Source: Gimesia sp. (GTDB lineage: Bacteria > Planctomycetota > Planctomycetia > Planctomycetales > Planctomycetaceae). From it: DNA of 64,000 nucleotides. Of the stretch, positions 19,575 through 28,065 are shown piece by piece. The translations under genes and the position numbers were made by a program. Positions within the stretch are counted from its first letter, which is position 1, and the number at the start of each line of letters is the position of its first letter. Under the pieces are notes generated by a model. The model was not told where the DNA came from and made no database searches. It saw only the letters and a program-made list of their open reading frames with translations. The stretch lies in NCBI RefSeq assembly GCF_040219335.1, contig NZ_JAVJSQ010000005.1:186001-250000 (forward strand), given 5' to 3'.

Positions 19575-22262
19575 TCAGGGGCGTTCCCAGATCGCTGGCA
19601 GTTTGTGGGATGCTTCTCCGTAGGTCTGGGACACGATAAATCCACTGGCCTGCGACGTGTAAAATATCCGTCCGTTGGAGACAACGGCTCCCAGACATTC
19701 CCGCGAATCGATGGCGGGGCCCGTCGAGACCAGCTTGCCTCCATCAGACAAATCGATCATGTCCATATTGGCGCCGAGCACATAGGGTTCGGAGAGGGTA
19801 AACCGACAGCACGCATAGTTGTGGCCGATGCTGCTGACGACTTTGCCTGTTTTATGGTCGAAGACATTTCCTTTGCCGCGGAGGGCGTTGGAGAAAATGT
19901 AATCTTTGCCAACGGTCACCACGTTGAGTGCAGAGGTAACGGCATCAGACTGCCAGACCAGAGAGCCATCTTTGGCATCCAGGCACCAGACGAAACGGTC
20001 CTGGGTACTTTCATTGGCGCGATTATAGCCGCCGATATAAACCCGGCCGTCGCGGGCACTCAGCGTACATTTCGAAGTGACATAATACTTATTGGTCAGC
20101 CAGATCACTTCACCTGTTTTGGGATCCAGGCAGGCGGTGATGCCATTATTTTCAACGGGCAAGCCACGACGTCTGCGTTGACTGCTGGCATAACCGAAGA
20201 AGGTCGAGTAATACAGCTTGCCGTCCAGAATGGCGATTCCACAGTCGTTGCCGCCGCGTCCGTAGTCGGAGAAATCTTTTTCCCAGACGACTTTGCCGGT
20301 ATCCAGATCCCAGGCCCAGATGCGGGGACGGTGATCTTTGGGGTAGTAGGGGTTGTCGTTGGAATAGATCCAGCTCATTACTTCGCGACCGTCGGTAGTT
20401 TCAACCGGTTTGCCGCCGAAGGTGAAGGCTTTCTCGGTTCCCTGGGGGGCATACTCTCCAGAGCCGGAAGCATAGATGGCGATGTTACCGTGTACCACGG
20501 GCGGGAACTGGCGGCTCCAACTGGGAGATCCGGTAAAGGGGGCTTCCCAGAGCATCTCTCCGGTAGCGGCATCAAGACAACGCATGCGGGATTTTTTGAT
20601 CCCTGCCTGTGGAATCAGCAGCTTCTCATTGATATAGAGCGGGGAAGTAAAGGAGAGATAAACGTCGGGCCAATAACGTCTCCAGAGCAGACGTCCGGTG
20701 TCCTGTTCGTAAGCAATGATCTGGCCTTCGGCGGTGTGGGTATAAAGACGCCCCCCGCCACAGACGGGCAGATGTTTGACTGTTCCTTCCAGACGTCGAG
20801 CCCAGCGCATTCTCAAGGGGGGCTTCAAACCCTGTTCGTTGGCGTTAGTGCCCCCGAAGTCGCCGTAATTGGTGTACCAGTTAAACTGGGGATCTGCCAG
20901 CGGGCCAGTGAGGGGGCTGCGGATTTTCCAGACCAGCAGGTCCCGGTCGGGCAGGGGAGTCTGTTCGGTTGGGGTTTTACCATCGGCCTGCAGGACGTAG
21001 AGATATCCATCTTCGCAGGGGACGTAGATTTTCTGATCGGCGACCGCAACCGAAGCGGTGATCGGGGCGTCGAATGCGGTGCTGAACGTGACAGCGTCTC
21101 CACCGGCAAGAGGGACAACATAGAGTTTTCCGTCCAGGCCCCCGTAGATTGCATATTTCTCAGTCAGGACCGGAGAGGCAACCGAGGGGGCTTCGCAGAG
21201 AACTTCTGTAGATTCGTCATCGAGTTTGTGGCGGCACAGACCGAGTCCCGCTTCGGGGCGGACACGGTAGACATCATTTCCCCGAATACTAACGGAGGCA
21301 AAACTCAGCAGACCGGGATCCCGAATCGAGGTCTGAGTTCCTTTGACGTAGTCGGCTTCGATTTTTCCGTCTTTCAGTCGCATGACTTCAACACGGCCCG
21401 CATTATCACGGCGATGCCATTGCACGAAGACGTTGCCAGCTTCATCGGCACTCTGCCCAAAAGTCGCCGGGTACTCCGAGCCAGCGTACTTGGGGATTTC
21501 GCCTACCACCTGCAAACGGGGTGCCGTTCCTGTGTCTTCCAGGAAAATGGTGCGACCACCGGCGGGAACGACGATGCTGTTTCCGGTAAGACAGATATCA
21601 CGCGAGCAGACAAAGTGATCGCGCCAGGTGACGCGGTCTTTACGGTGTTTGAGCCAATCTGCGCCACTCCAACGGTTGCCGTCGAAGTCCACGACTTCTT
21701 TAACGAAGTCCCAGGTCCAGACGACGTCACCTGCCGGTTTGACGGCATAGACCTGCGCACCAAGCGTCGCGAAGTAAACGCGATCACCTTTAACAGCGGG
21801 GGCGGAAAAAATTGGTTCCTGGCAATCGATCTCTTTAACGACCGATCCGTCATTGACATTCAAGATGTAATAGTAGCCTGCGGTGGTACCGACGTGGAGA
21901 TAGTCATCAATGACTGCAGGCGAAGCGACATTATTACAGTTGCCTGCGCCGCCGCGGGTGGCGAATTTCCAAATGACTTCGTTGGACTTCGTATCGATGG
22001 CGAAGATAACCCCAGAGCCATCGATCACGAAGACTTTGTTGTGGCTGACGACCGGGGAGGTAAACAGGGCATCGGTCAGAGGGATCGCGGCTGTGAGTGA
22101 GAGTGGCGTTTCAATTTTGCGGTCAGCGACATTGCCAGAATGAGTGGGAGTCCCTTTCAGCTGCAGCCAGTCTTCTGCCTTAAGCGTAGTTGTCGTGCAG
22201 ACGATCAGCACCAGGCAGATACGAAGCGGAAGTAGACAACAGCTGGCGGCGGCTCTTATCAT
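19575..22262 (-). CDS. PQQ-type (BamB-like) beta-propeller exported protein
   Basis: An exported protein of 895 residues made almost entirely of PQQ-like beta-propeller repeats. The signal peptide ends around TTTTLKAED. Repeats carry the Ala/Trp-docking pattern, for example AIDTKSNEVIWKFATRGG, CLDAATGEMLWEAPF, AWDLDTGKVVWEKDF and CLDAKDGSLVWQSD. There are probably two consecutive propellers, ~35-420 and ~470-890. No catalytic quinoprotein-dehydrogenase signature was recognised, so it is more likely a scaffold or binding protein than an alcohol dehydrogenase. An open frame on the opposite strand runs for almost the whole length and is rejected. The gene is alone in its transcription unit as far as can be seen. 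Confidence 0.88.
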   Translation of the reverse strand: MIRAAASCCLLPLRICLVLIVCTTTTLKAEDWLQLKGTPTHSGNVADRKIETPLSLTAAIPLTDALFTSPVVSHNKVFVIDGSGVIFAIDTKSNEVIWKFATRGGAGNCNNVASPAVIDDYLHVGTTAGYYYILNVNDGSVVKEIDCQEPIFSAPAVKGDRVYFATLGAQVYAVKPAGDVVWTWDFVKEVVDFDGNRWSGADWLKHRKDRVTWRDHFVCSRDICLTGNSIVVPAGGRTIFLEDTGTAPRLQVVGEIPKYAGSEYPATFGQSADEAGNVFVQWHRRDNAGRVEVMRLKDGKIEADYVKGTQTSIRDPGLLSFASVSIRGNDVYRVRPEAGLGLCRHKLDDESTEVLCEAPSVASPVLTEKYAIYGGLDGKLYVVPLAGGDAVTFSTAFDAPITASVAVADQKIYVPCEDGYLYVLQADGKTPTEQTPLPDRDLLVWKIRSPLTGPLADPQFNWYTNYGDFGGTNANEQGLKPPLRMRWARRLEGTVKHLPVCGGGRLYTHTAEGQIIAYEQDTGRLLWRRYWPDVYLSFTSPLYINEKLLIPQAGIKKSRMRCLDAATGEMLWEAPFTGSPSWSRQFPPVVHGNIAIYASGSGEYAPQGTEKAFTFGGKPVETTDGREVMSWIYSNDNPYYPKDHRPRIWAWDLDTGKVVWEKDFSDYGRGGNDCGIAILDGKLYYSTFFGYASSQRRRRGLPVENNGITACLDPKTGEVIWLTNKYYVTSKCTLSARDGRVYIGGYNRANESTQDRFVWCLDAKDGSLVWQSDAVTSALNVVTVGKDYIFSNALRGKGNVFDHKTGKVVSSIGHNYACCRFTLSEPYVLGANMDMIDLSDGGKLVSTGPAIDSRECLGAVVSNGRIFYTSQASGFIVSQTYGEASHKLPAIWERP

Positions 22263-22481
22263 TTTCAGTCTTTCTCAGGCTGCAACAATGAGGATCAAGA
22301 GGGGGACTCACGAGGCAAACTGTCGGCAAGTTAACAGATAACACTGGTCTGGCTGGTCATTCAGGTAGGATTTGATAACGGGTTTTGCCAGATGGTCTGT
22401 ATTCGATCATAGGCAGGAAAAATCAGGGAGTCTACAATTTTTCTTCAAATTCAGCAGATTTCTGAATGTTCTTTACAAGGC

Positions 22482-22513
22482 AAAAAAAACGGCTTCCCGA
22501 GAGGAAGCCGTTT
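22482..22513 (-). terminator. Rho-independent terminator after the third DUF1501 gene
   Basis: A perfect 11-bp stem (aaacggcttcc / ggaagccgttt) with loop cgaga. On the minus strand it is followed by an eight-T run. It lies 27 bp after the stop of the minus-strand DUF1501 gene. Confidence 0.92.
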
Positions 22514-22539
22514 GCTGGTTTCAGTTGGAAGGCCCTGAT

Positions 22540-23850
22540 TTAGAGCAGTTTCAGTACCGGATCCCCATCGTGGGCCACCTTGAAGGGGCGACCGTTGGGG
22601 GAGAAGATTTCCTTGTCGATGGGAAGTCCCAAGGCAGTGGCGATGGTGGCATTGAAGTCAGCCGGAAGTACGCCGTCCGTTTCGACACTTTGTCCACCTT
22701 TATCCGATTTACCGTAGAACTGACCACCCTTGATACCGCCACCCATCAGGGCTGCTGAGAAGACGCCCGGGTGATGGTCACGGCCGGCATTCTGGTTGAT
22801 CACCGGGGTTCGACCGAATTCGGTGGTGAGCACAACGAGGGTCTCGTCGAGCAGGCCGCGGTCGGAGAGATCCTGAAGCAGATTCCCGAGTGCTTTGTCA
22901 AGGATACCTGTTTTGTTGGGCAGGATGTTATCATCATAGATGTCACGGTGCATGTCCCATCCACCGAAGGTGACTTCAACGCAGCGGACATTGTTTTCCA
23001 CGAGACGACGGGCCAGCATACAACCCTGTCCGAAGGAATTGCGACCATAGCGGTCCCGGTCTTCGGCTTTTTCTTCATTCAGGTCGAATGCTTTCAACTC
23101 ATCGCTGGACAGCAGGTTTGTTGCCTGCGAATAGAAGTCGGTGTAAGCGACCACGCTTTCGTTCTTGAACTTCTTCTGAAACTTCTGATCGAACTTGTTG
23201 ATCAAATTCATACGTTTTTCGAAGGAGTTATCTGAGAGATACGAAGGAGCGTCAGTATTTTCCAGTCCCCGGTTGGGATCGCCAATCGGTAGCGGGCTGA
23301 AAGAAGGATCGAAGAAACCGGCGCTGGGGTGCCGAGCCGGCGAACTGATGAGCACGGTATCCGGCAGGTTCTTGTTTTGACGTCCATTGAATTTCTGAAT
23401 CCAGGGACCCATGCTGGGGTGTCGGGTCGACGCGATTTCCTTGTAGCTGGTCCGCATCAGGTATTCCCCGGGGCCATGGGCTCCGGTCTCTGTGTACATG
23501 GAGTTGATGACGGCCATCTTGTCGAAATTTTCTGCCAGGGTCGGCAGGTGTTCGGAAATCTGGGCACCGGCTACGTTGGTTTTGATACCCTTGGTTTCTC
23601 CCTGGTTCTTGTGACCCGGTTTCAGGTCGAAAGTATCCAGGTGAGTCATGGCGCCAGCCATGTAGAGATAGATCAGGCGTTTGGCTTTGCCACCTTTACC
23701 CTGAGTCTTGTCACCTTTTTTCTTGGCGGGAGCTGCGTTTACGATGTTATTAAACATCGGAAGCACGCTGACTCCCAGCGCGGATTTGGCCGCGTATTCA
23801 AGAAACTGCCGACGTCCCTGTCCATCCAGTTTTGAGAGTAAGTCTCGCAT
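22540..23850 (-). CDS. DUF1501 domain-containing exported protein (third copy)
   Basis: A DUF1501 protein of 436 residues from a different subfamily than the two copies further left. Its N-terminus ([22 protein letters not shown]) carries RR and a hydrophobic stretch, a weak twin-arginine-like signal. A short Lys/Gly-rich linker follows. Family motifs are [66 protein letters not shown] and [17 protein letters not shown]. The motif that reads HGGPSH in the other copies is AGAMTH here. It is the downstream partner of the DUF1549/DUF1553 gene 83 bp upstream on the same strand, and a strong terminator follows. Confidence 0.9.
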   Translation of the reverse strand: MRDLLSKLDGQGRRQFLEYAAKSALGVSVLPMFNNIVNAAPAKKKGDKTQGKGGKAKRLIYLYMAGAMTHLDTFDLKPGHKNQGETKGIKTNVAGAQISEHLPTLAENFDKMAVINSMYTETGAHGPGEYLMRTSYKEIASTRHPSMGPWIQKFNGRQNKNLPDTVLISSPARHPSAGFFDPSFSPLPIGDPNRGLENTDAPSYLSDNSFEKRMNLINKFDQKFQKKFKNESVVAYTDFYSQATNLLSSDELKAFDLNEEKAEDRDRYGRNSFGQGCMLARRLVENNVRCVEVTFGGWDMHRDIYDDNILPNKTGILDKALGNLLQDLSDRGLLDETLVVLTTEFGRTPVINQNAGRDHHPGVFSAALMGGGIKGGQFYGKSDKGGQSVETDGVLPADFNATIATALGLPIDKEIFSPNGRPFKVAHDGDPVLKLL

Positions 23851-23933
23851 AAGTATGCCTTCGATTTATTTAAAAGTTGATTTTGTATTGAGTCAAAACC
23901 GCGCCAGGCTGTGCTGGCGCGGTGGAAGTTTTT

Positions 23934-25916
23934 TTACTGAATGAACAGGAACTCGCGGGTATTCACGAGTGCCCAGATCACGTTTCCGTAACCGGCGGCA
24001 CCGTTGGTCTCGATTTCCTCCATCGCGAGTTTGAGTTCATCGCTGTCGGGGTAACGATTCAGAATCGTCATGAAGACCACTTCGATCCCTTCCTTGAGCG
24101 ATTTCGACTCAATCACGTTGTTGTAAATCGTAGAGCCTTTTTCGAGCATCATGTGGGTCACCGGACCGTTGAACATGAACAGGACCTGTGGTACAGAACC
24201 GCTATCGGAGGAGGCTGAAATCAGTTCGCGATCCGACTGGCCGAACGTACGCAGGAAGTGGCTGGGAGAAACGGGAGACGGCAGTTCCGAGGCCCGTGCC
24301 AGCAACTGACCTTTGTACTTGTACTTCTTTTCCCGTTTGTAACGGGTGCGGTCAATCTCTTCCCGTTTCTGTTCATCTGCGTCGAGGACTTCCCGGGCAG
24401 AAGCCTTGTTCAGATCGACAGAAATGATTTCCGTTTCCATTTCCGCAGGCAGTTCGCGGTATTCTTCCGGTTTAACGACAGCCAGGGTCAGGAAGGAATC
24501 CCAAGCCTGCTCTGCAGTCATCCGACGCAGTACCGGGCCGGGGAAGTGGTAGTACTCGCTGAGCGGTACGTCTTCCGTGGAAGCCTGCCGCTGATAGGTT
24601 TTCGTATTGTACAGAATTCGCAGGTACTCTTTCATGTCGAAGTTGAGTCGTTTCATCTCAGCTTCGAGATGCTTCATCAGTTCGGGGTTCTCTGCGACGG
24701 TATCGTCCATCATGTCATCGACGGGTTCGATCTGTCCGCGTCCAAAGGACTGTTTCCAGAGCCGGTTGGCAATGGTCTTGGCAAAACGTGGATTGTTCTT
24801 GGAAACCATCCAGCGGGCGAAGGCTTCGCGGGGAGTTTCTCCCGGTTTCACTACAACGGCTTCACCGAAGATCGTTTTCGGCTCAACAACCGATTTTGGT
24901 TTGGCATCGCTGTAGGCGTAGTCGTGTGGCAGACGAATCTTGCGATTGGCCTGGTCGTTCACGACCATCATATTGACCCGGATCATGCGGTTGAATCGCC
25001 CCTGTTTGCGGCGGCGTTCTTTTTCATCCTGATCAAGGTCCTGGTATTCTTTACGGAGACGACGATTGGGATCGCCATCCATGTAGTAGCGTTTATCACC
25101 GCCGCTGGCACGTGTGGACGTTCCAAAGGTGAAAGCGGCCATTTCGTAAAATTCTTTCTGCTTCCAGCGATCGAAGGGGTGATCGTGGCACTGAGCACAA
25201 CCAATGCGGGTTCCCAGGAAAATCCGAACGGTGTTATTCATGTTATCCAGGGGCATACCGGAATCACGCTGCATGTAGCCGGTGGCGGGGTTTTCCCAGA
25301 TCAAACCTTCGGCGGTGATCATTTCGGAAACCATTTTGTCCCAGGGCTTGTTTTCGGCCAGAGACTGTTTGATCCACTGCCGGTAGGGAGCACCGTCAAC
25401 GTTATTGTTCAAACGGTCGGTATACCGCAGAACGTCAGCCCAGTAATTGTAGTAGTGACTGGCGTAGCCATCGCTGTCCAGTAGACGGTCGATGAGCCGC
25501 TGGCGTTTCTCGGGATGGCGCGATGCGAGGAAGTACTTGGTTTCCCGGTAGGTGGGAATGGTGCCCGTAATATCCAGATAGATGCGACGCAGAAACTGAG
25601 CGTCGTCAGTCATGGAGTTGGGTTTGACGTTGTATTTCTTATAGTTGGCTTCAACCAGGCGATCGATTTCCTCAGCAGACCGCAGGGCTGTCGCCTGTTT
25701 TGTGGGATCGACGGGTTTCGACTTGACCATGAAACGCGGCGGCAGCGGTTCTTCTTTTTTCTCTGCCGGTTTCTTTCTGACGGGCTTTCTACGCGGGGCA
25801 GCTTCCGAATCGGGCAGGCTGGTAACGACCAGTACTGCCAATACCACAAGACAACTTGCACTCAGCTTACCATACCACGCAAAACCTGCGCGGTTACGGA
25901 CTTGTTCTCCTGACAT
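23934..25916 (-). CDS. DUF1549/DUF1553 protein without the N-terminal cytochrome domain
   Basis: An exported or membrane-anchored protein of 660 residues. ATG 25916 is preferred because GGGAG lies 6 bp upstream; a further in-frame start at 25940 is less likely. A hydrophobic segment (~18-35) is followed by a Lys/Arg/Pro-rich linker. DUF1549 (~70-300) holds IGCAQCHDHPFDRW, and DUF1553 (~370-650) ends with NTREFLFIQ. Unlike the two paralogs at 1492 and 10151 it has no PSCyt1 domain and no carbohydrate-binding-like insert, so it carries only one CxxCH. It precedes and is probably co-transcribed with the DUF1501 gene. The function is unknown. Confidence 0.88.
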   Translation of the reverse strand: MSGEQVRNRAGFAWYGKLSASCLVVLAVLVVTSLPDSEAAPRRKPVRKKPAEKKEEPLPPRFMVKSKPVDPTKQATALRSAEEIDRLVEANYKKYNVKPNSMTDDAQFLRRIYLDITGTIPTYRETKYFLASRHPEKRQRLIDRLLDSDGYASHYYNYWADVLRYTDRLNNNVDGAPYRQWIKQSLAENKPWDKMVSEMITAEGLIWENPATGYMQRDSGMPLDNMNNTVRIFLGTRIGCAQCHDHPFDRWKQKEFYEMAAFTFGTSTRASGGDKRYYMDGDPNRRLRKEYQDLDQDEKERRRKQGRFNRMIRVNMMVVNDQANRKIRLPHDYAYSDAKPKSVVEPKTIFGEAVVVKPGETPREAFARWMVSKNNPRFAKTIANRLWKQSFGRGQIEPVDDMMDDTVAENPELMKHLEAEMKRLNFDMKEYLRILYNTKTYQRQASTEDVPLSEYYHFPGPVLRRMTAEQAWDSFLTLAVVKPEEYRELPAEMETEIISVDLNKASAREVLDADEQKREEIDRTRYKREKKYKYKGQLLARASELPSPVSPSHFLRTFGQSDRELISASSDSGSVPQVLFMFNGPVTHMMLEKGSTIYNNVIESKSLKEGIEVVFMTILNRYPDSDELKLAMEEIETNGAAGYGNVIWALVNTREFLFIQ

Positions 25917-26463
25917 ACAAAACTCCCAGAGTCGTTCCATGATTTGTTTCAGAGATGACAGAAAACCAGAGATATGGCGATGTGATTCATCTGGTTTGAT
26001 ACCTCATATTTTATACAACTCGCATTAGCCAAGACTAATGCTAACCGGCTTTTTTTGGCTCAACTCCCGAAGAATTCATATTCGGGAACGGTACAAAAGG
26101 TAACTGTACTTCCCGGTACTATTTCAGCTGAGTTCCGTCAGTTTGATCTGTACCGCTTGTAGGGTCTCAACAAGACCAGCGACAGGTTGCGGACGGGGTC
26201 GCAGAGAGCTAACACTCCGGCATAGATATTTAACCGCTTGAGGTCAGTGAATCTCATTCGATATTTTGAAAATTTCAGCATGTAAGCACTACCGCGCGTC
26301 AGCCATTTGAGGACCAGGGAACAGGAAGAGTAAGTCTTGCCTTTCCAGGTAGTCCCCGTGTTTGCTTGATTCAAACGCGCAGTCTGGTACATTGGAACCT
26401 CATCCAGACTGGTCAGCGTGCTCAGACCCGAAACCCTCAGATCATCAGCCAGGAGCAGTATTC
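25917..26463. other. Divergent intergenic region with dyads
   Basis: No gene is seen in the ~550 bp between the minus-strand DUF1549/DUF1553 gene and the plus-strand sulfatase. It contains a likely minus-strand promoter with an overlapping dyad (26010-26041) and a short hairpin (cccgaa / ttcggg, 26066-26086). The longer open frame that would start the sulfatase at 26362 has no ribosome site. Confidence 0.6.
26010..26041 (-). promoter_or_regulatory. Possible promoter with overlapping dyad
   Basis: Read on the minus strand, TTAGTC and TATAAA are separated by 17 bp, about 95 bp before the start of the DUF1549/DUF1553 gene. A perfect 7-bp dyad (gcattag 26022-26028 / ctaatgc 26035-26041) overlaps the -35 and spacer, as an operator would. 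The assignment rests on pattern only. Confidence 0.3.
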
Positions 26464-27894
26464 GTGAGATGTTTTCCCAGGAGCGTGGTGTTACAGACCC
26501 TGGTCTGTCTGTGCCTTTTTCTATCAGTTTCCCAGCGTACGCTCTGTGCGGCCGATGTCCCTCAACACCCGAATATTGTTGTCGTACTGGTGGACGATCT
26601 GCGGTGGGACGAACTGGGATGTATGGGGCATCCGTTTGTCAGAACACCTCACATTGACCGAATCGCCCGGGAAGGGGCCCGCTTTCGCAACGCATTCTGT
26701 TCGACGCCCCTTTGTTCGCCGGTCCGAGCCTGCCTGTTAACGGGGCGGTATACTCACAATCATGGCATTCTGGATAATATCAATCGGAGCGAACACAGCC
26801 ATACGCTCAAAACGTTTCCCCAGACACTGCAGAAGGCGGGTTACCAGACAGCCTATGTGGGCAAGTGGCACATGGGGAATGACGACACGGCCCGCCCCGG
26901 CTTTGATTACTGGGTAAGCATGAAAGGGCAGGGGACATCATTCGACCCGATTTTGAATATCAATGGAGAGCGGAAACAGTTTGACGGACACACAACGGAT
27001 GTACTGAATCAGAAGGCGAATGAATTTCTGGAGCAGAATCAGGACAAGCCATTCTGTCTGTACATCGCCCAGAAAGCACTTCATCCCGAGCTGACACAGC
27101 GGGACGATGGAAGTATTACCGATCCCTCCGCGGCGAAGTTCATGCCGGCGAAGCGACACGAAAACCTTTACAGCGATGCCGCGATTCCCCGTCGTTTAAA
27201 TGTGCTGGACGACCTGGAAGGAAAGACGGCGTTACAGAGAAAGATTTCCGGTTTGCCCCCTCTCAGTCAGAAGACGGGGACCAGTGATGATGTCATCCGG
27301 GATCGTCTGCGGATGCTGGCCGGCATCGATGAGGGGGTGGGCATGTTGCTGGATCTGCTGGAGAAACAGGGACGCCTGGATCAGACCGTGTTTGTCTTCA
27401 CCAGTGATCATGGTTACTGGTATGGAGAGCATGGTTTGAGTGTGGAGCGGCGGCTGCCTTACGAAGAAGGAATCCGCGTGCCACTGCTGGTCCGGTTTCC
27501 TCCCCTGATCAAAGCCGGAACACTGGTAGATGAGTTTGCTGTGAGTGTTGACCTGGCTCCCACGATGGTAGATCTGGCTCACGTAAAGTCAGATCAAAAA
27601 TATGATGGACGCAGTCTGGTACCTCTGCTCAAGGGAGAGCACCCAACTGACTGGCGCAAATCCATTCTGGTCGAGTACAACAGCGATACGGTCTTTCCCC
27701 GACTGGACCGCATGGGGTACAAGGCAGTACGCACCCCTCACTGGAAGTTGATTCAGTTCAATGAGCTGGAAGGGATGGACGAACTGTATGATGTGCAGAA
27801 CGATCCCTACGAGTTCAAAAATGTGATCGATCAGCCGGAAAACGAAAATGTGGTCAAGCAACTGCAGGCAGAGCTGAAACGTCTGATGCAGTAG
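26464..27894 (+). CDS. Exported sulfatase (formylglycine-dependent arylsulfatase family)
   Basis: A sulfatase of 476 residues that hydrolyses sulfate esters, probably from a sulfated polysaccharide or glycoside. GTG 26464 is chosen: AGGAG (26451-26455) lies 8 bp upstream and a signal peptide then begins at once, ending near TLCAAD. The upstream in-frame extension lacks these. Key features are the metal-binding VLVDDLRWDELGCMG, the active-site signature CSPVRACLLTGR, in which the Cys is the residue converted to formylglycine, YVGKWHMG and FTSDHGYWYGEHGL. Conversion needs an anaerobic-type or FGE enzyme encoded elsewhere. The closest fit is the iduronate-2-/choline-sulfatase-like exported group, but the substrate cannot be named. 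Confidence 0.93.
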   Translation: MRCFPRSVVLQTLVCLCLFLSVSQRTLCAADVPQHPNIVVVLVDDLRWDELGCMGHPFVRTPHIDRIAREGARFRNAFCSTPLCSPVRACLLTGRYTHNHGILDNINRSEHSHTLKTFPQTLQKAGYQTAYVGKWHMGNDDTARPGFDYWVSMKGQGTSFDPILNINGERKQFDGHTTDVLNQKANEFLEQNQDKPFCLYIAQKALHPELTQRDDGSITDPSAAKFMPAKRHENLYSDAAIPRRLNVLDDLEGKTALQRKISGLPPLSQKTGTSDDVIRDRLRMLAGIDEGVGMLLDLLEKQGRLDQTVFVFTSDHGYWYGEHGLSVERRLPYEEGIRVPLLVRFPPLIKAGTLVDEFAVSVDLAPTMVDLAHVKSDQKYDGRSLVPLLKGEHPTDWRKSILVEYNSDTVFPRLDRMGYKAVRTPHWKLIQFNELEGMDELYDVQNDPYEFKNVIDQPENENVVKQLQAELKRLMQ

Positions 27895-27966
27895 CAGAGA
27901 ATTCTCCCCCACAAGCGGAACTGCGCTCTGATTTCCAGTTTTTCGCGGAGTTCCGCAAATCCTTCC

Positions 27967-28003
27967 TTCAATCTTCCCTGCAGGTCGCTCTATAATGAGC
28001 GAC
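27967..28003 (+). promoter_or_regulatory. Promoter with -10 hexamer inside a perfect palindrome
   Basis: TTCAAT (27967-27972) and TATAAT (27991-27996) are spaced by 18 bp. The -10 hexamer is flanked exactly by perfect 7-bp arms, gtcgctc (27984-27990) and gagcgac (27997-28003). A regulator binding this dyad would cover the -10. The heme-binding dehydrogenase gene starts 62 bp downstream. A weaker stem-loop (27915-27956), possibly the end of the sulfatase transcript, lies just upstream. Confidence 0.6.
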
Positions 28004-28065
28004 AGCGAATAAATTAAATAAGTTAATATATTGTCCCGCCTCAGTGATTTAAACAGGATTTGATT

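Noticed and set aside
19404-22100. An open frame of 898 codons on the plus strand opposite the PQQ-type propeller gene
   Set aside because: It lies almost wholly antisense to a well-supported gene, its product has no signal, motif or family, and the composition is that expected of a mirror frame. The minus-strand frame has a signal peptide and PQQ repeats.
24258-25484. A 408-codon plus-strand frame opposite the DUF1549/DUF1553 gene
   Set aside because: Antisense shadow; the minus strand carries the conserved domains and a ribosome site.
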